Positions 1-13,627 of a stretch of DNA of 64,000 nucleotides are shown in pieces. Within the stretch, counting starts at the first letter, position 1. The number at the start of each line of letters is the position of its first letter. The notes beneath the pieces are model-generated. The model did not search any database, was not told the DNA's origin, and saw nothing but the letters and a program-made list of their open reading frames with translations. The position numbers and the translations under genes were made by a program. The stretch comes from Centropus unirufus (lineage: Eukaryota; Chordata; Aves; Cuculiformes; Centropidae): contig VYZI01000530.1 in NCBI GenBank assembly GCA_013397695.1, forward strand, positions 312,042-376,041. The letters are read 5' to 3'.

Positions 1-588
1 AAAGATAAAGGGAGTACAACTAGTATAGAACATTGAATATTGAATTCAAGGAAGGTTCATCTTATGCAAAGCAGCGCTTGTGTAACAGGGCGAAGTAATT
101 TTACAGAGTCAAAGATTACATCAAAACTAATATATAATAAGGAAGTGTTTCACATCGGTCTCTGTTACCAGAAATAATTTCAGAATGAAATGCCACATTT
201 CAAAATTTCACACGCATCAGGGGGTCACATAATGACCATCATTTCCCAAACAAACTAATAGCACAAAATCAGGCCCTTTTAAATACTCAAACCTCTTCCT
301 CTGCACATGAAGGTAAATGCAGATGCACAAACGCTCTCATCAAGAGCCACCAGCAATCTTTGCACTTTACTACAATGCTTAAGAAACCTGAAATTTGTCA
401 CCTTCGGGGGGTCTAAAGTGCTCTCAGTATGGGAATGCAGAACATCTCTACCCACAGCACATACTACATGTGATTTTTCATAGAGGGGCTTATGAACTGT
501 GTTTTTCTGAGTTATCGTGTTCAAGGTACACCCGAAGGACGCACATATCTCTGAAGCTTTAGATTAATTACTTTAGATTAGTACTTAC
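1..588 (-). other. MAPK10: MAPK10 intron, 5' part only
   Basis: This is the start of the intron that follows the 59-nt exon. It opens with the gtaagta donor and continues past position 1. I see no exon, repeat family or other gene in it. Confidence 0.8.
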
Positions 589-647
589 ACATCCTGGAAC
601 TCCTCCAGAGATTTCTGTGGTGTGAAGACATTTAATAAACTGATAAT
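589..647 (-). CDS. MAPK10: MAPK10 (JNK3) coding exon, residues 123-141 plus two bases of codon 142
   Basis: This 59-nt exon encodes a stretch of the JNK kinase N-lobe leading to the hinge. The visible peptide reads IISLLNVFTPQKSLEEFQD and then GT, the first two bases of a Val codon. A cag acceptor precedes it (648-650 on the plus strand) and a perfect gtaagta donor follows (588-582). The 59-nt length matches the equivalent exon I know from JNK-family genes. Ser125 and the upstream N-terminal exons fit JNK3; from memory human JNK3 has Thr at residue 135, where this copy has Ser, as JNK1 does. The next exon, with the gatekeeper Met and the DFG/TPY segments, should lie before position 1 and is not visible. 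I am confident in the boundaries because both splice sites and the phase agree with the preceding exon. Confidence 0.95.
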
Positions 648-1682
648 CTGAAAAGCAAAGTAAGACAAAAGGATGAAGAGAAGTGATAAACTTAAGCACT
701 CTAACACACTGCAGCATGAGTTCAAGGACAAATTCTGTTTTTTCACTACATAATTTATACCAATATTTCTCACGTTATGGATCAGGAAAAAGTTGGCAAC
801 ATTCAAAATAAAATATGACTGATCTCTAAGATTTCATCTGGGTGCCCCTGAAATGGCTGCTGAGAGAAGGATTAGAGGTGATCAGTGAAAATCCAAAATG
901 CTAAGGGTGAGACAGGTCTCTGAATTTTGACGTTATGTAAAGTTAGCAACTTCACCTCGATCTAGCCTAGCGGTCCTTGTCCCACAGCCGTGAATTTCAA
1001 ATACGTGAAGAACGCTGATCTGAGGGGACAAATCATCAAGGTCAATCTTATTAAAAGTATAAAGGAAGACCTTCCTCCTCTCTGGCACGGTCTCAATTCC
1101 TTTGAGGGCACATAAACACCCTCTGACACCAATTCCGTCACTCTCTTTATTGCTCTTTAGTAGGAACACCTTAGGAAGGTGGACACATACTGGGAAGGAC
1201 ATCCTGCTCACTGCAGCTCCTTTGTTACTTGCTTTTTATGGGCTGGGCCGTTGAAAGACACCCATAACAATGTATGAGGCAGCACAGAGGAAAAATGTGG
1301 CCTCGGGTATCCAAATTTCCCAATCTTTCCTTCTTTGTGGGGAGCAGAGGTAGGAAGTATCAGCATAGCCACGGTGCGGACAGCACCTGAAGGTCCCCCT
1401 CTCCATCTCCGTCACCTGCCTCGGCTTTCTGACAGGAATGGCTCAACGTTCTTCCTGCCTGCTCCAAGTATTCTGACTGGTTTTTGCCCTCACACAAGCG
1501 CCTTTACAATCCTCTCCCTTTCTTTCGCGTCTCTGTTCAGACAGGGAAGTATCAGAAAGAACGCATCCCTTGAGCATAATTTACTTTTTATTTCTTCTGT
1601 TTTAAAAAGCACCCAACAAATCCATTTTCTTCCTAGTAAACCAATAAAAACACCACTTATCCAGCTAAAACTGAAAACTTAC
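648..1682 (-). other. MAPK10: MAPK10 intron of 1,035 nt
   Basis: This short intron lies between the 130-nt and 59-nt coding exons. Its gtaag donor and cag acceptor are both visible. I recognise no repeat or gene inside it; the small reading frames here look like chance. Confidence 0.9.
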
Positions 1683-1812
1683 GTTTTTATGATTCACACA
1701 CTTCATGAGGACCAGCTCCCTGTAAGCTCGCTTGGCGTGGGTTTGGTTCTGAAAGGGTCTGCTGAGCTTCTTAATGGCCACGTTTCTGTCAAGGATGGCA
1801 TCATATGCAGCA
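1683..1812 (-). CDS. MAPK10: MAPK10 (JNK3) coding exon with catalytic Lys93 and helix C
   Basis: This 130-nt exon begins with the last base of Cys79 and runs to Asn122, ending in phase 0. It carries the VAIKK motif, whose first Lys is Lys93, the ATP-anchoring lysine of JNK3. It also carries the segment QNQTHAKRAYREL, which includes the helix C glutamate that pairs with that lysine. The acceptor is cgcag (1817-1813) and the donor is gtaag (1682-1678). The TG left by the previous exon joins the first T here to give Cys, so the splice phases fit exactly. From memory human JNK3 has Val at residue 85, where this copy has Ile, as JNK1 does. The plus-strand reading frame that covers this exon is an antisense shadow. 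The next coding exon is 1,035 nt downstream in the transcript direction. Confidence 0.96.
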
Positions 1813-3254
1813 CTGCGGTAATTACAGACACAGGGGTTATGAACCTTAGAGGCTATCCTGCATTTCTTATGATAAATTCCTGAGTCTGGAGGTTACTATT
1901 GTCTTTTTTTTTTCCACTGAGAAAAAAACTAGCACAAAGGAGAGAGTTTCCAGTGAGAAAAAAAGAAGATATGAAAAGGAAACGTGTACTGCCACGTCAG
2001 CAGAAGACAGCAGGCACAACTACCTCTGAACTCCAGTTCCATGGGAAACCAACACTTATTTTCAAGGAAAAAAAAGTAATTTCAAATAAAAATAAAATAA
2101 AAACTGGATGAGACAAAAGGATGCTTCGTAAAGGAGCTCTCTGTGCATTGGGTACAATGGAGAAGCTTTTGCTTTTTCTGTAACGACCAAGGACACCTCC
2201 GACAAATGTCCCGGTGAACAATTGCCCGCTTCCATCTAGAATGAAGTTTGTGTTTTCCTTATGATATTTCTATTGGAATCAAGTTATTTAATCACTCAAA
2301 ACCATATCATCCAATTCCAACAATATACCTAGAAATAGAACCGTTTAATATAACTTCTTTACCGTCTCCTTCTGACAATAAAAGTGTTATCTATGCTCAG
2401 TTAAAAATTTTGAAACCATGAAGAAATACAGGCTCTGGTTTGTAAAGTGGGGTTTCAAAGCTGGGCTCCTAAAATTCTTCTTAAACTTTCAAATGTTTCG
2501 TACAACCTTTAATTATTTTGGTAATCTTCACCTCCTATGAATTTGAATTACTTGTTTCGGTGGTTCAAGTCTGATTATACAAATTTTGACGTGCTCATTT
2601 CTCAAATACTCAAATTCTTAGAAACGTCCCCAAACAGTCCTCAGACCCTCGTCCTGAATCTCCCATTCACCACGAACGAGGAAAGGGGGGGACAAGTTTT
2701 CTACTACTCCATGAGAGTATTTCCCAAAATAAAGAAAAATTAACCCAACCACTAGTTGTTTTTAAAATAACTTTTTAGAGTCTCAAAGTAAATATTCAAA
2801 ATCCAGTGATTTTTTTAATTAATTCCTGCTTATTGTAGACATTAATTTCAGTCTTACTGAAAAAGAACAGAGCAGAAAGCATGCAGGCATCAGAAGCTTA
2901 GTCACAAATCCAACAAAACCGTACAAGTGCTCTTAAGAGGTAAAACAATGTTGGCAATGCATGTCTTGGAAACCACGCAGGGGGAGAAGAATCAGGAATA
3001 TTCCAGCTCTATTACTCCCGCAGAAATAACACACCGAATACATCCCACAAGTAACCAGTTGTTTGCCAGAGGTGATGAGGAATTTTGCAAAGAACGCTTC
3101 AGTCTGTTGCCATTCATGGAAACTACTGAAGTCGAAATGTTAATTTACAGAAAAAAAAAAGTAAAAATAAATTCTGAATCTCCACAAATTGTTAACACTG
3201 TGAAACGCCAAGCTCTGAACCCAGGGAAGAACAACCCCAGGCACCATTACAGGC

Positions 3255-3700
3255 TCAGGGCCGGCAGTCTCGGACGCAGCTTTGCAGACAAGGACCATGG
3301 GGTCCTGGGGGATGACAAGGTAAAACACGAGCCACCGCCTCATGGCCAAGGACAGCAGCTCCCCCGGCTGCACCTAGCCAGGCTGCTGCCGGCTGGTCAG
3401 GAGAAGTGATCCTTCCACGCTGTTCCGTGCTGTCGAGGCCACATCTGGAGTGCTGGGTCCAGCTCTAGGCTCCCCAGTGCCAGAAAGACGGGAGCATAAT
3501 GGAGCAATTCCACTGATGGGAGGGGGAGATACGGGATCGGGATACCTGTCCTACAGGTTGAGGCTGAGTGAGCTGCAGTTGTTAAGCCTGGAGAGGAGAA
3601 GGCCCAGGGTGGGGGGATCTTACCCTTGTCCTGAACTACCTGAGGGATGGGGAAAGAAGACGGATGCACACTCTCCCAGTGGCCCCGAGCAAGCTGCTCT
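3255..3700 (+). mobile_element. CR1 LINE fragment, degraded
   Basis: The plus strand reads like the region shortly before the CR1 3' end. It has wording close to 'ctgggggacaccaagttgaacatgagcc' in diverged form, then 'gaagtgatccttcc', 'gaggccacatctggagtgctggg' and 'ttgttaagcctggagaggagaaggc'. These are family-typical phrases in the correct order. It is a pseudogenic fragment with many indels and no intact frame. It lies in a MAPK10 intron, antisense to the gene. The edges are approximate. Confidence 0.85.
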
Positions 3701-4480
3701 AGTTGACTGGTTTGAATGGGTGATGTGGGGCCAGGTGCTCTCCTACATCATCCATTCCGTCACGTGCTAACAATTTGTTCTCTTACTCATAAGAAGACAT
3801 TGAACTTTTACGACCCAAACAATATCATGCTAGGCACGTGCATAAACAAAGATATGGCACTCACTTGTTAAAGCACGTATAAAGTAGCGTAGGTGATAAG
3901 GCTACCAAAGACTCAGCCTGACTTAATGTCATTCTGGCCAGAGAAATTCCCTCAACAAACCTTTAGGTTCGGAGGAACAAGATGTGTGATTTGTAGCTTA
4001 ATGGTATTTAGCAGAAGGCAAACCTCCTGTAGCAACTGCCAGAATCGGGTCTTTCGTTCTCTTTCCAAAACCAGTAAACCAGTACCTTCTGGGTCTGCAT
4101 TTCTCTTGTCCCCGAGTCCCCACATCGTCTGCCAGCTGACCATAACTGTCGACTTGGAAATTCAACCCGGTCAGTGAAAGAAGCCAGGTTGTTTTTTCAT
4201 TCTGCTTTAAAAGAGGTCTTGGCCAAAATGCTTTCCCATACATTGGTGACATGTAAGAGAGAACGACCTTGTGGTTCACTCAAGGTAACCCTTTGTACGC
4301 TCAAGGATTTACTGAAGACAGAGCAAAGTAAAAATCTGAAAAATGGATCAGAGCTGGGGATGTCTATCAATACTTGGTGGCAGAAATTACAGGGGCAAAG
4401 GAAGGTAAAGCATGATTTGTTATTAAACCATATTGAGAAAATGTTTGCCCAGCGTTCGGAGAATGAGCATAGGATAACAG

Positions 4481-4632
4481 CTCATAGAATAATAGAAAGG
4501 TCTGAGTTGGAAGGGACCCTTGAGATCGCATAGTTCCTACCCCCTGCCATGAGCAGGAACAACTTCCTACAGATCAAGATGCTCGAAGCCTGATCCAAGC
4601 TGGCCTTGAACACCTTCAGGGTTGGGAATCTC
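4481..4632 (-). mobile_element. CR1 LINE 3'-end fragment
   Basis: The plus strand shows the reverse complement of a CR1 3' end: 'gagttggaagggaccctt', then a form of 'ccccctgccatgagcaggaac', then 'ggccttgaacaccttcaggg'. It is about 150 nt long, strongly diverged and in the same orientation as MAPK10. Confidence 0.85.
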
Positions 4633-7600
4633 ACAAAGAAATCTCACATTCAGTGCTCTGAACTGTCAGCTTTATATATAAACTTTGGCCAGTTATCAAG
4701 TTGTGTTGAGCATCAGAGCAGCAAAGCCAGAAAAAATCCAGTTTCCTCACTTAACAGCGATTCATTAGACGAGGAAAGTGCAGCCACTAAGGCAGCGTGC
4801 ACCCGGCAGAAGCAAAGTACAGGGCACCGTCAAACTGTCAGTCACATGACAAATCTGTTATTTTAGGATCTACAAACTAAAATAGAAAACAGTTACTATA
4901 TCTGTAGCTACCTCATAGTCATAATTTAAAAGACCTGCTGCATTGCCTGACAAATAGAACAAAAGCTGTCAGCTTGGAGAAAAAGAGACATTATTTCACC
5001 ACCATTCTTGCTGCATTTCTCATCTGATTAAAAATAAAAATTCAGCGGAGCACTAAAGAAGTACAGTAAGCAAGCCATCATCTGTGATGGGATAATCATG
5101 GCAGAAAAAAAAGTGAATGTAAAAAGGTTAACCCTAAAGGACTACTCTTATTCTGGCTTCCTTAAACTAAGCCGCAATCTCTGCGAGGCTGTTCTGAGCC
5201 GGGAGAAAATCAGAGATACTGAATTGTCACTTGGTGCCACTCTGGGAAGGAAGAGAGCCACTGCTGCCCCAACACCGAGGGCACACACGGCCCTGCCCCC
5301 ACGCTGACGCTACCTCCACCAGCACAGGTTGCTCTACCCTGCTCAGCACTCGCTCTTCCAACGGGGGTGATTGTGTGTCTCATACTGAGGGACATCTTGG
5401 ACACAGGGAAGATGCTATCAGGTAAAACCGATCGTTTGTAAGGATACAAAATATTTGATGTGCTCTATAACAAATGGAAATGCCTGTAGAAGAAAATTAA
5501 AAATTATTTAGGTTTTTTAGTTGCCCTGTTACACCAGAAATTCCAAACTGTAGATGTTCATACGCAATTTTAAACAAGTTTTTTGTTGGAATTAGAAACC
5601 CTACCTCCTTCAGTGGCTCATGATGAACTACTGACACCAGAGATACAAAATTTATTTCCAGTTTGTAAATCGGCACCAACAAATTTTGATTGGAAAAGTA
5701 AAACACCATGAAATCAGAAAACAAAAAAAAAACTTGAACTTTCTCTTTGCCAATTGCCTTCTGTTTACGCTCCTGCTTTTGACCTTTCCTCCCTTCTCCC
5801 TTGCCTGACTTTATCACCAGCTCCTGCGTGTTCTGGTGAGTTTTCCTTCTCATGTCCTGCCGGACACATCTCCCGTTGTTCACAGACTTCATCCAGGCTT
5901 CACACTCAATCTCCTTTTTCATATTCTCTTTCTATTTTGCCCAACTTCTGTCGTATTCCAATTGTTTTGGCCCCCACTGGCTTTTATGATTGTCTAAGGA
6001 CAGCAGGTCCTGAGACAGGCTACAGAGTTTTGCTTTCTGTCAGGCATTGTGGAAATCAGGAGATGCATTAATATCTGAAAATAAACATCAACAAAACATG
6101 CCGACAAACAAAACGGAATTACTGGAATGGGATTTCCTTCCAGGCCGGTTCTAGTTTTTCTGTTCTGCTTCCATTGTTCCTTTGTTTCGGTCTCTGCCGT
6201 TTTATTTGGCTGCTCTGTCCTTAGCCCTGCCTGCCCCATGCCGTAGGGTCAGAGCCGTTCTCCCATCCCTGTCCCTTAGGGAGAGCAGAAATGTGCAGTG
6301 CAATTGCTTTCACATTACACACACGGTGATCAATGATGGTGATGTAAGAGTCCTCTTTCCTGCGGTGACAGGATTTCTAGTGAATGAAATAAAACAGTAA
6401 GTCTGATTTCACTTAAGGAATGGCTACAATGAGCTGACAATAGTTAATTCCAACCCTGATTTCCTCCTTGAACTGAAATTTGCCACTGAATTCCAAGCAA
6501 TCTGACACAACAAAAGAACGGAAATTACTGAAAAAATCGGTCTGAATTGTTGCAGCGTAGGAGCGAGAGAGAGCAAACGGGAGAAAAGGGAGATCTAGCA
6601 GTGACTAAAAGGAAGTTTTTGATGGGGAGAGGCCTGACAGCTCTGAAGGGAGGTTTTAAATGCTACCACCTGAAAGCAAAGAGTGTAAATTAAGTCGAGG
6701 TTTTTAATTAGCCAACACAGGAAAAGCTTGAGTTACACAAACATCAGTTACTTCTCTGCAGCCACAGGATTTACAAACAGCTGATTTTCTTTTAGTGGCT
6801 CTAACAGGGTCATAGATGCTCATCCAGTCATGGTTATCAACAAACCCGTTCCATACCCAAGGGCAGTACCAATCCAGAGGAAAATCCTGGCTGTGAACGC
6901 TCTCGAATGATTCCGGCAGTACTTTCACAGTGCTGTATCTCATGTACAAGTGAGGAAAGTACTGCGGTCAGGATGTGCGAGAACAGATTGTGCAGAGATA
7001 ATTTCTATACCAATTTACTTGCATTTTTATCCCATAAACTTACAGAGAGAAAATTCAGAGGGATTTTGCCCAGTTAACTCTTGTAGTCATGGAAACGATA
7101 CCAGTTCCTTAAGGAGAAAAGGAAAGAGGACAGGGACAGAAATAAAGGCAGTCTGAGTATTTTAGAGACAGAGACCCTGATCTCTTCGCTAGGCGAGTAA
7201 ACTGCGGCATATTTTATCACATACTGTTTTTATTACCAGAACCTAAATTACATTTTAGATTTCTGTGTACTAGCAAAGGGAAATGAAACATGAGAAGGCA
7301 AACATTAAATCATTAAATATGTGGTGATTTCCTGCCTACAAGGAATCTCTGCAGTTAGGGAGAAAAAGGGCGTTACTAAATAAATAAATAATTTTTTTGG
7401 TAAAGTAATTACATGTCTGGTCTTAAAAGAAAAAAGATACAACAATAATTCTTGCTCAACCAACGATGACATCTCAGGTACCCCTTTGATATAAAAAATG
7501 GGTCTTTGTCCTGCCTCAGGTGCCTTCATGAATCGCTAGTGGATATATATCTTTTTTTTTTGCTTCTTTCCCACTTATATTAAAGATAGTAGTAATAGGC

Positions 7601-10600
7601 AGAAAAAGTTTTAAGAGTCAAAGCAAACACGAAGCAGAAGCGGCTCATTCTTCAAGGCAATTATCTCCTTTTTCAGATGCGTTTTGTGCAGTTTCACTTA
7701 TGGCAGCTGCCAAGTCCTTTGTTGAGTCATTCGCGAGAGCATTGCAAGACATTGCCCCCCCCACATATCTAAGCAATCTGGCTCTGAACACGTGTTACTA
7801 TCCGAGTGCTAGTAACATCACCTTAAGAAATACAAATCTGACCAGCCCAGGTGGGTACTTTAGCTCAAATCCACAGAGTTACTCCCTGCTGTTCTCTCAG
7901 GGTGTCTCTCAGCACCTTAAAATTCCCGTGCTGGCATTCCAGACCCAAATAGAATTAGGAAACCTGCTATCTTTCTGAAGAACCAAGATATACCAGAACA
8001 ACAATCCAGAATGTGCTGTTCCAGGTGTACATCAGGCGGTCATCAATGGTTAATTGAATACATTAAATTAAATTTTTGGCATTTCAGAGCGGTGACACAC
8101 CAGAAAATCCAAAGAATATCAAAATGTGAATACAAATTGGTAGGTGGAAAAAAATTGTGCAATGTATGAATGAATAAGTGAGGCTTAAATCTTGCTGTGA
8201 GTTTACTTCTGATGTTTTAACTTTTAAGAACTTCCCAAAGCGAGAAAAAAAAATAATATGGCAATAGTTTAAACCACTTGTTCTCAGAAGAAAACAAAAA
8301 TCTCATCATTGTTGTCATTCTATGAGATGATATCAGCACTAGGAAACATCAGAACTCCTCTTTAAGTTGGCACACTCATTTCACAGCAGCACAGTAATAA
8401 TTCACAGTACAAACTGACAGCAGTTTTCTACGTTACTCTTGCACGAAACATTTGCAAAACTCTCTAAAGGTTGTCTTCATAAATGCCCCCAGGACTGGGG
8501 TGTCAGAGCACATCAGCAAAGCACCCAACAGCACGAGGAAGAGAACGCAGGTTGGGCCAATGGATGCAGTTTGGAGGGTTTTCAACAGAACTGGAGAAAC
8601 CTGCAGTTTCTGTTGTCAGAACGTTACGCATAAAAACTCTGCAAGGAGTGAGGTGCGAGTGATCAGTGCGCACCCAGCGCTCACAGGGGGGACTGGGAAG
8701 ATCAGCAGGGCAAGTCCCTGCAGGGCCACGGAAATTCTGAGCGTGGCTGGGGACAAGGTTCACTTCCTCTGAATGACGTGTATTCTCTGTTCTCCTGAGG
8801 AAAATGGGTGATCCCTCCCATCCCGAGAACGACTCTTCCATGGAGCCATGCCAGATTTTACCAGTGGAAATGCTGGCCTTTGTCAAGGAATGCAGCATTG
8901 CAATTCAGTGGCACCAAGAAACCTGAACAACAATACCGTGACAGCTGGATCACGATGGAGGAATATATTGAGGTCTCAAGAACTTTAATAAACCAATGTC
9001 CAGCTAAATAGATTGTGCATTAACTGTGAGAGACTGAGATGTCCATTACTGTGCCTCCTTTCACCGCACCACAGCAAGGTGTAGGCTGTTCTCCTTTGGC
9101 AAGCGCACTCTCAGAACGGATTATGCTTAGAAGAGTCAGCTCCTCTCTTCCATGGCTTTTACCACTATTGCCATTGCACTTTCACTTGAGAACCTTACAT
9201 TCAGGTCAGGAGACACTGGGCTACGCAAAGCCAGGGCTGAAGGACAACCGTCATACAAAAGAGGCCAAGTGTTTGTGCAGACCCAAATGTCTGGCCCTCT
9301 TCATCACTTACAGGCACACACCACACAGAAGGTACGGATATTAAATTAAAATCCATTTTGAAGTGGTTCCATTGATAGATTGGTTCATATCTTCACAGAA
9401 CCCCACCAGCCTGTTTTCTCTCTTCAGAGAAGAGCAAGATAAACATTCAGGATTTCAACTGAAAGACACATCATCAGAATTATCTGTTTGATAGTCACCC
9501 AGAAAACTTTGTCTTCAAAGCTACCACTTTCTCCTGATAATGAGCACAAGTATAGGCACCAACATGGTCACAGACCTGACCAAATGTCTTCATAAGCTGC
9601 TCCTAAAAGTTTAATTATTTTATCCTCAAGCCTGTAAGTGATGTTTACACTACCTGCCATGGAAAACTGGGTAAGTCCAGTCCAGCCTGGCTTTCATCAT
9701 AAATGCAAAAATCATCACAGTCCCTTCAAACTGCTTTCAGAATATTCCTATACGATTTCATTTTTCTAGACATCACAGGCAGTACCAAAAATATCACAAG
9801 TAAGATATAAAATGATAGCTCGCAAAGCCCAGCAGAAAATCTGCAGATCAATTGCTCCACTTCCAGGCAAAAAAGCACGCACTGAAACACAAAGAAACAC
9901 CCTCTCCAATATCAGAACGTTTCTGTTGACTTTATGGAACATGGGAATTCCGCTTCCTCCACCCTCACCTAAGCCACCCATACCCACCGGCGGGAAGTGT
10001 CTTGTCTCTCTCCCCCTTACAGAATAAGGTTGTTGCCAGCTCCATTTTAACTCTCATCAACCAACTCTTCTCCCCGTGCTTTAAACGGCACATGTCTAAT
10101 TAAACTCAGAAAACTCTTCTCAACTCTTTTTACCTTTGATGCTTTCTGTTTCTATTGCAGGCTTGAAGATCAACTTGTCTGGTTAAAAGACTGAATAGTT
10201 TTTTACAACTACAGCTTAGCATAAGAACCTGCAGGCTCTGTTTCAGCCATGCCCCACTGTCGTGATGCCTCTAACAATATGATAATTTTATGCAAACACA
10301 GCAGATACAGGCTGTCTTTCTCACAGATGTCTGTGTCATGTACAGAGAGCAAACAGCCTTCACTTGCATTAAGGGCAGTTTTTGCAGAGGGAAGAGGAGC
10401 TTCCCTGCTCAAGGGATTCCAAGAAGCTTTTTCTTTCTTCCTGCTGGCAAAAATAATTTAGTGAACACAGTTATCACAAATCCCATTGAAAGGTCCCACA
10501 ATTAATTTCCATGGATACTGCATGCACTGCATCTACAGCCAATACCACTTTTACACGGCGTTTATAATTATTTTACATGGGCACAATGACAAGTACAGCT

Positions 10601-13363
10601 CACACTCACACCATATGGCTTTCTCTTTTTTACATAATATAATAAATTAACATGCCCAGAAGACCTTAATATCTTTACTTCAATGCTTCTATACCAAGAA
10701 AATGATTTTGCCTTTTTATGCGATTTTCAGAACAATCAAGTGAAATCAAGTCCCAATTTTTTTCATAACCCATGCTTGCTCCTGTTCCATGACACGAATC
10801 ATTTCCCACTGAAATTCTCCTTATGCTGACATATGCTTATAGAATTGTATGAGAAAGATCTCGGTACTCTGTGGCTTCACATAGGAGCTTTCCAACGCTA
10901 TCTTCCAGAGCAGCCTCAACACCTCGTGTCCCTCCTCTGTCTCCCTCCTCACTCTTGGGCAGAGGACGGTTTGCCTGCCGGGGTGCGTCTGGCCAGCAAG
11001 CTGGGCATGTGGGCTCCCGCAGCAAGGGGGAAGCTATGGCCACCAAGTGAGTTTGGTCCTGAAGGTAATGGCGAGGCAGTCCTTGGCACGGAATATCTGG
11101 TACCTGAATGGTACCGAGAGATCTTACGTCAAATTATTGAAAAAAAAACCCCTATTCTAAAACAGGTCCCCTTTTCTCTAGATGTGTGGCCGAGTACTAG
11201 ACAAAGCAGAAAAGTCAGCAGCAGCTCAGTAATTCCAGCATGGGAAAAGCAGCTTGGAATCCACTTGCCAAGCGGCAGATATTTAGACTAGTCAAGAAGC
11301 AGACGGCAACTACTGGGAGGGTGGGTAGCATTTACATAAAAGGGATGTCACGAGGCTCTAAAGCTGCCTCTAGGACATGCACACCCCACCACTCCACCCA
11401 GGGAAAAGGTAGCGTCCTTTTACCTACAATTATCAGGAAGGAAAATCCAGATATCATCCAGATAAAAAATCCAGATATATAATTGCATGCTATGAGAGGT
11501 CTGGAATCCCTCTGAGCGATCCTACCCGTGTCTGCCCTTGCTGGAGGAAGCAGTCAGAAATCGCTCATGCACCTTTTACACCTCTGCTAACTCTGACACC
11601 GAGACAGAATCGCGTCCCAGATCCGTTACGCCACTTGAACAAGTCATTAAGTAAAAACAGCCACAGGATTTAAAAGAAACCATGATCTAGGTTTTTCCAG
11701 CTGTTCTCATAGAAGCACTCCAGGCTATGTTTTGCAGAAGAACAAGATGAGCTGGGCAAAACACCTCTCCCACCAGAGCCAGGAGCACTCTGCAAGTGGG
11801 CACGTTCTCAGTATTTTTTTCCCCATAATTTATCACTTCACCATTGATTCTTCATGCTTTGCTCATAGTTTGTTCATGTTTTTCTAGTAAATTATGCCTC
11901 ATTGCAAGTAAAGATGTAACTCATATCAAGCAAAAATGCTCATTAACTTCCTGTTTGATCATGTAATACTATACCTGCATCATCAAACTGTAAAAGGTTT
12001 GTTATAGCCTCTCTGTGCTGCTCAGTCATTTCAGGAAATTCGTGTTAACTTTCACTTTAACTACTTGTTTTAGGATTTGATTTTCTTTTCTAAGGCTTTC
12101 TTAATTTTTTGGCCTGTCAACTCTTCTTATGAAAGACAAATTCACAGGATATAAAGGATATAATTGATTTTATTTAGCTTATCTTCTATATTTTTTGCTG
12201 CTTATAATTGACCATTACAGCAATTCAGTTGCAGAGGGTTTCAACAGAATCTGCTTTTCTTCTAAAATTAATAGAGGATAGTAAGTAGGGAGGAAAAAGA
12301 TCTGTTGCTATATATGGAAGCAGACAAATAGTGTAAAAAGAACATTAATATTATTCAACACAAAGCGTGTTTCTTTGCCAAAGCAAAGAATTTTAATCTA
12401 ACCTTTAGCCCTTTTGCATTTAAGATATGAAATGAAGTACTTGATGGTTTAAATCAATCTTTAGACTTGGTGGCCGCAAAGCGCAGTGAACTCTGGGCAT
12501 GACACCCTGGGACCCGCAGGACGTGTTGCTGACTCCTGTGCTGCCAGGTTTAGCGCCCGTGCAAGGAGCCGTGGAAGCCCACCCATCTCTAGATTAAAGG
12601 AATCTGGTTTGCCCTAGCACAGCCTCCAGCGTGAGGCAACACGGTCTACGGAAAAGTCAGAAAAGACCAGCGATAAAGATGAGGGATAGAACTGTACTTT
12701 ATCATTGATGAAGTTATAGATAACAGACCCTAATGCCACATAATCAAATAGGTAACAAATACCTGCATAAAGGCATTTAAACATGAGCCACTGAAATTTA
12801 AGAGCGGTCTCTGAGAATGCAGAGGCGAAAGCCAACCAGGATATTGCAGCTTTTGAACACAGTAATTTTGAATTCCATAAATCTTCTGTATTATTTAGGA
12901 AAGTTACTGAATTTGTGTCTTTTGTTCACATTATTCATATCACTACAATGGCTCTTTTTAGAAATAAAGGAAACACTAGCAGTTACCTAATTCCAAAGGC
13001 TTCCACTCTGAATACTTGACAATGCTACAGGATGTGACTTTGACTTTACAAAGACAAAAATTACAGGGTTTACTCAGGATATTATTTGCACTGCCTCTGG
13101 AAATAGTGCCACAGTTGTCAATTATGATAAGATCTTTCTCCCACTCTCTTGCTGGTTACATTTTGCCATGTGGAGAAACAAACCTAATGTTGTCATTCTC
13201 ACCAGCAGGAGAATTTATTAGCAAACCACTAGGCTCGTTCTGCCTCAGGATATCTGTTGCCTGTTATTTTTGCAATTTTAGACCATGTCTGTGGCTAGCA
13301 AACTGTCAAGAGATGCAAAAGGCAAATCCCATTTAAAAGCATAAGGGAAAATGCTGATACTTA

Positions 13364-13627
<264 letters not shown>

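Noticed and set aside
1335..1883. Plus-strand open frame of 182 codons
   Set aside because: It overlaps the 130-nt MAPK10 exon on the opposite strand and has no recognisable domain. It is a shadow.
2927..3409. Plus-strand open frame of 160 codons
   Set aside because: The 3' part runs into a degraded CR1 copy and the 5' part is low-similarity intron sequence without a domain.
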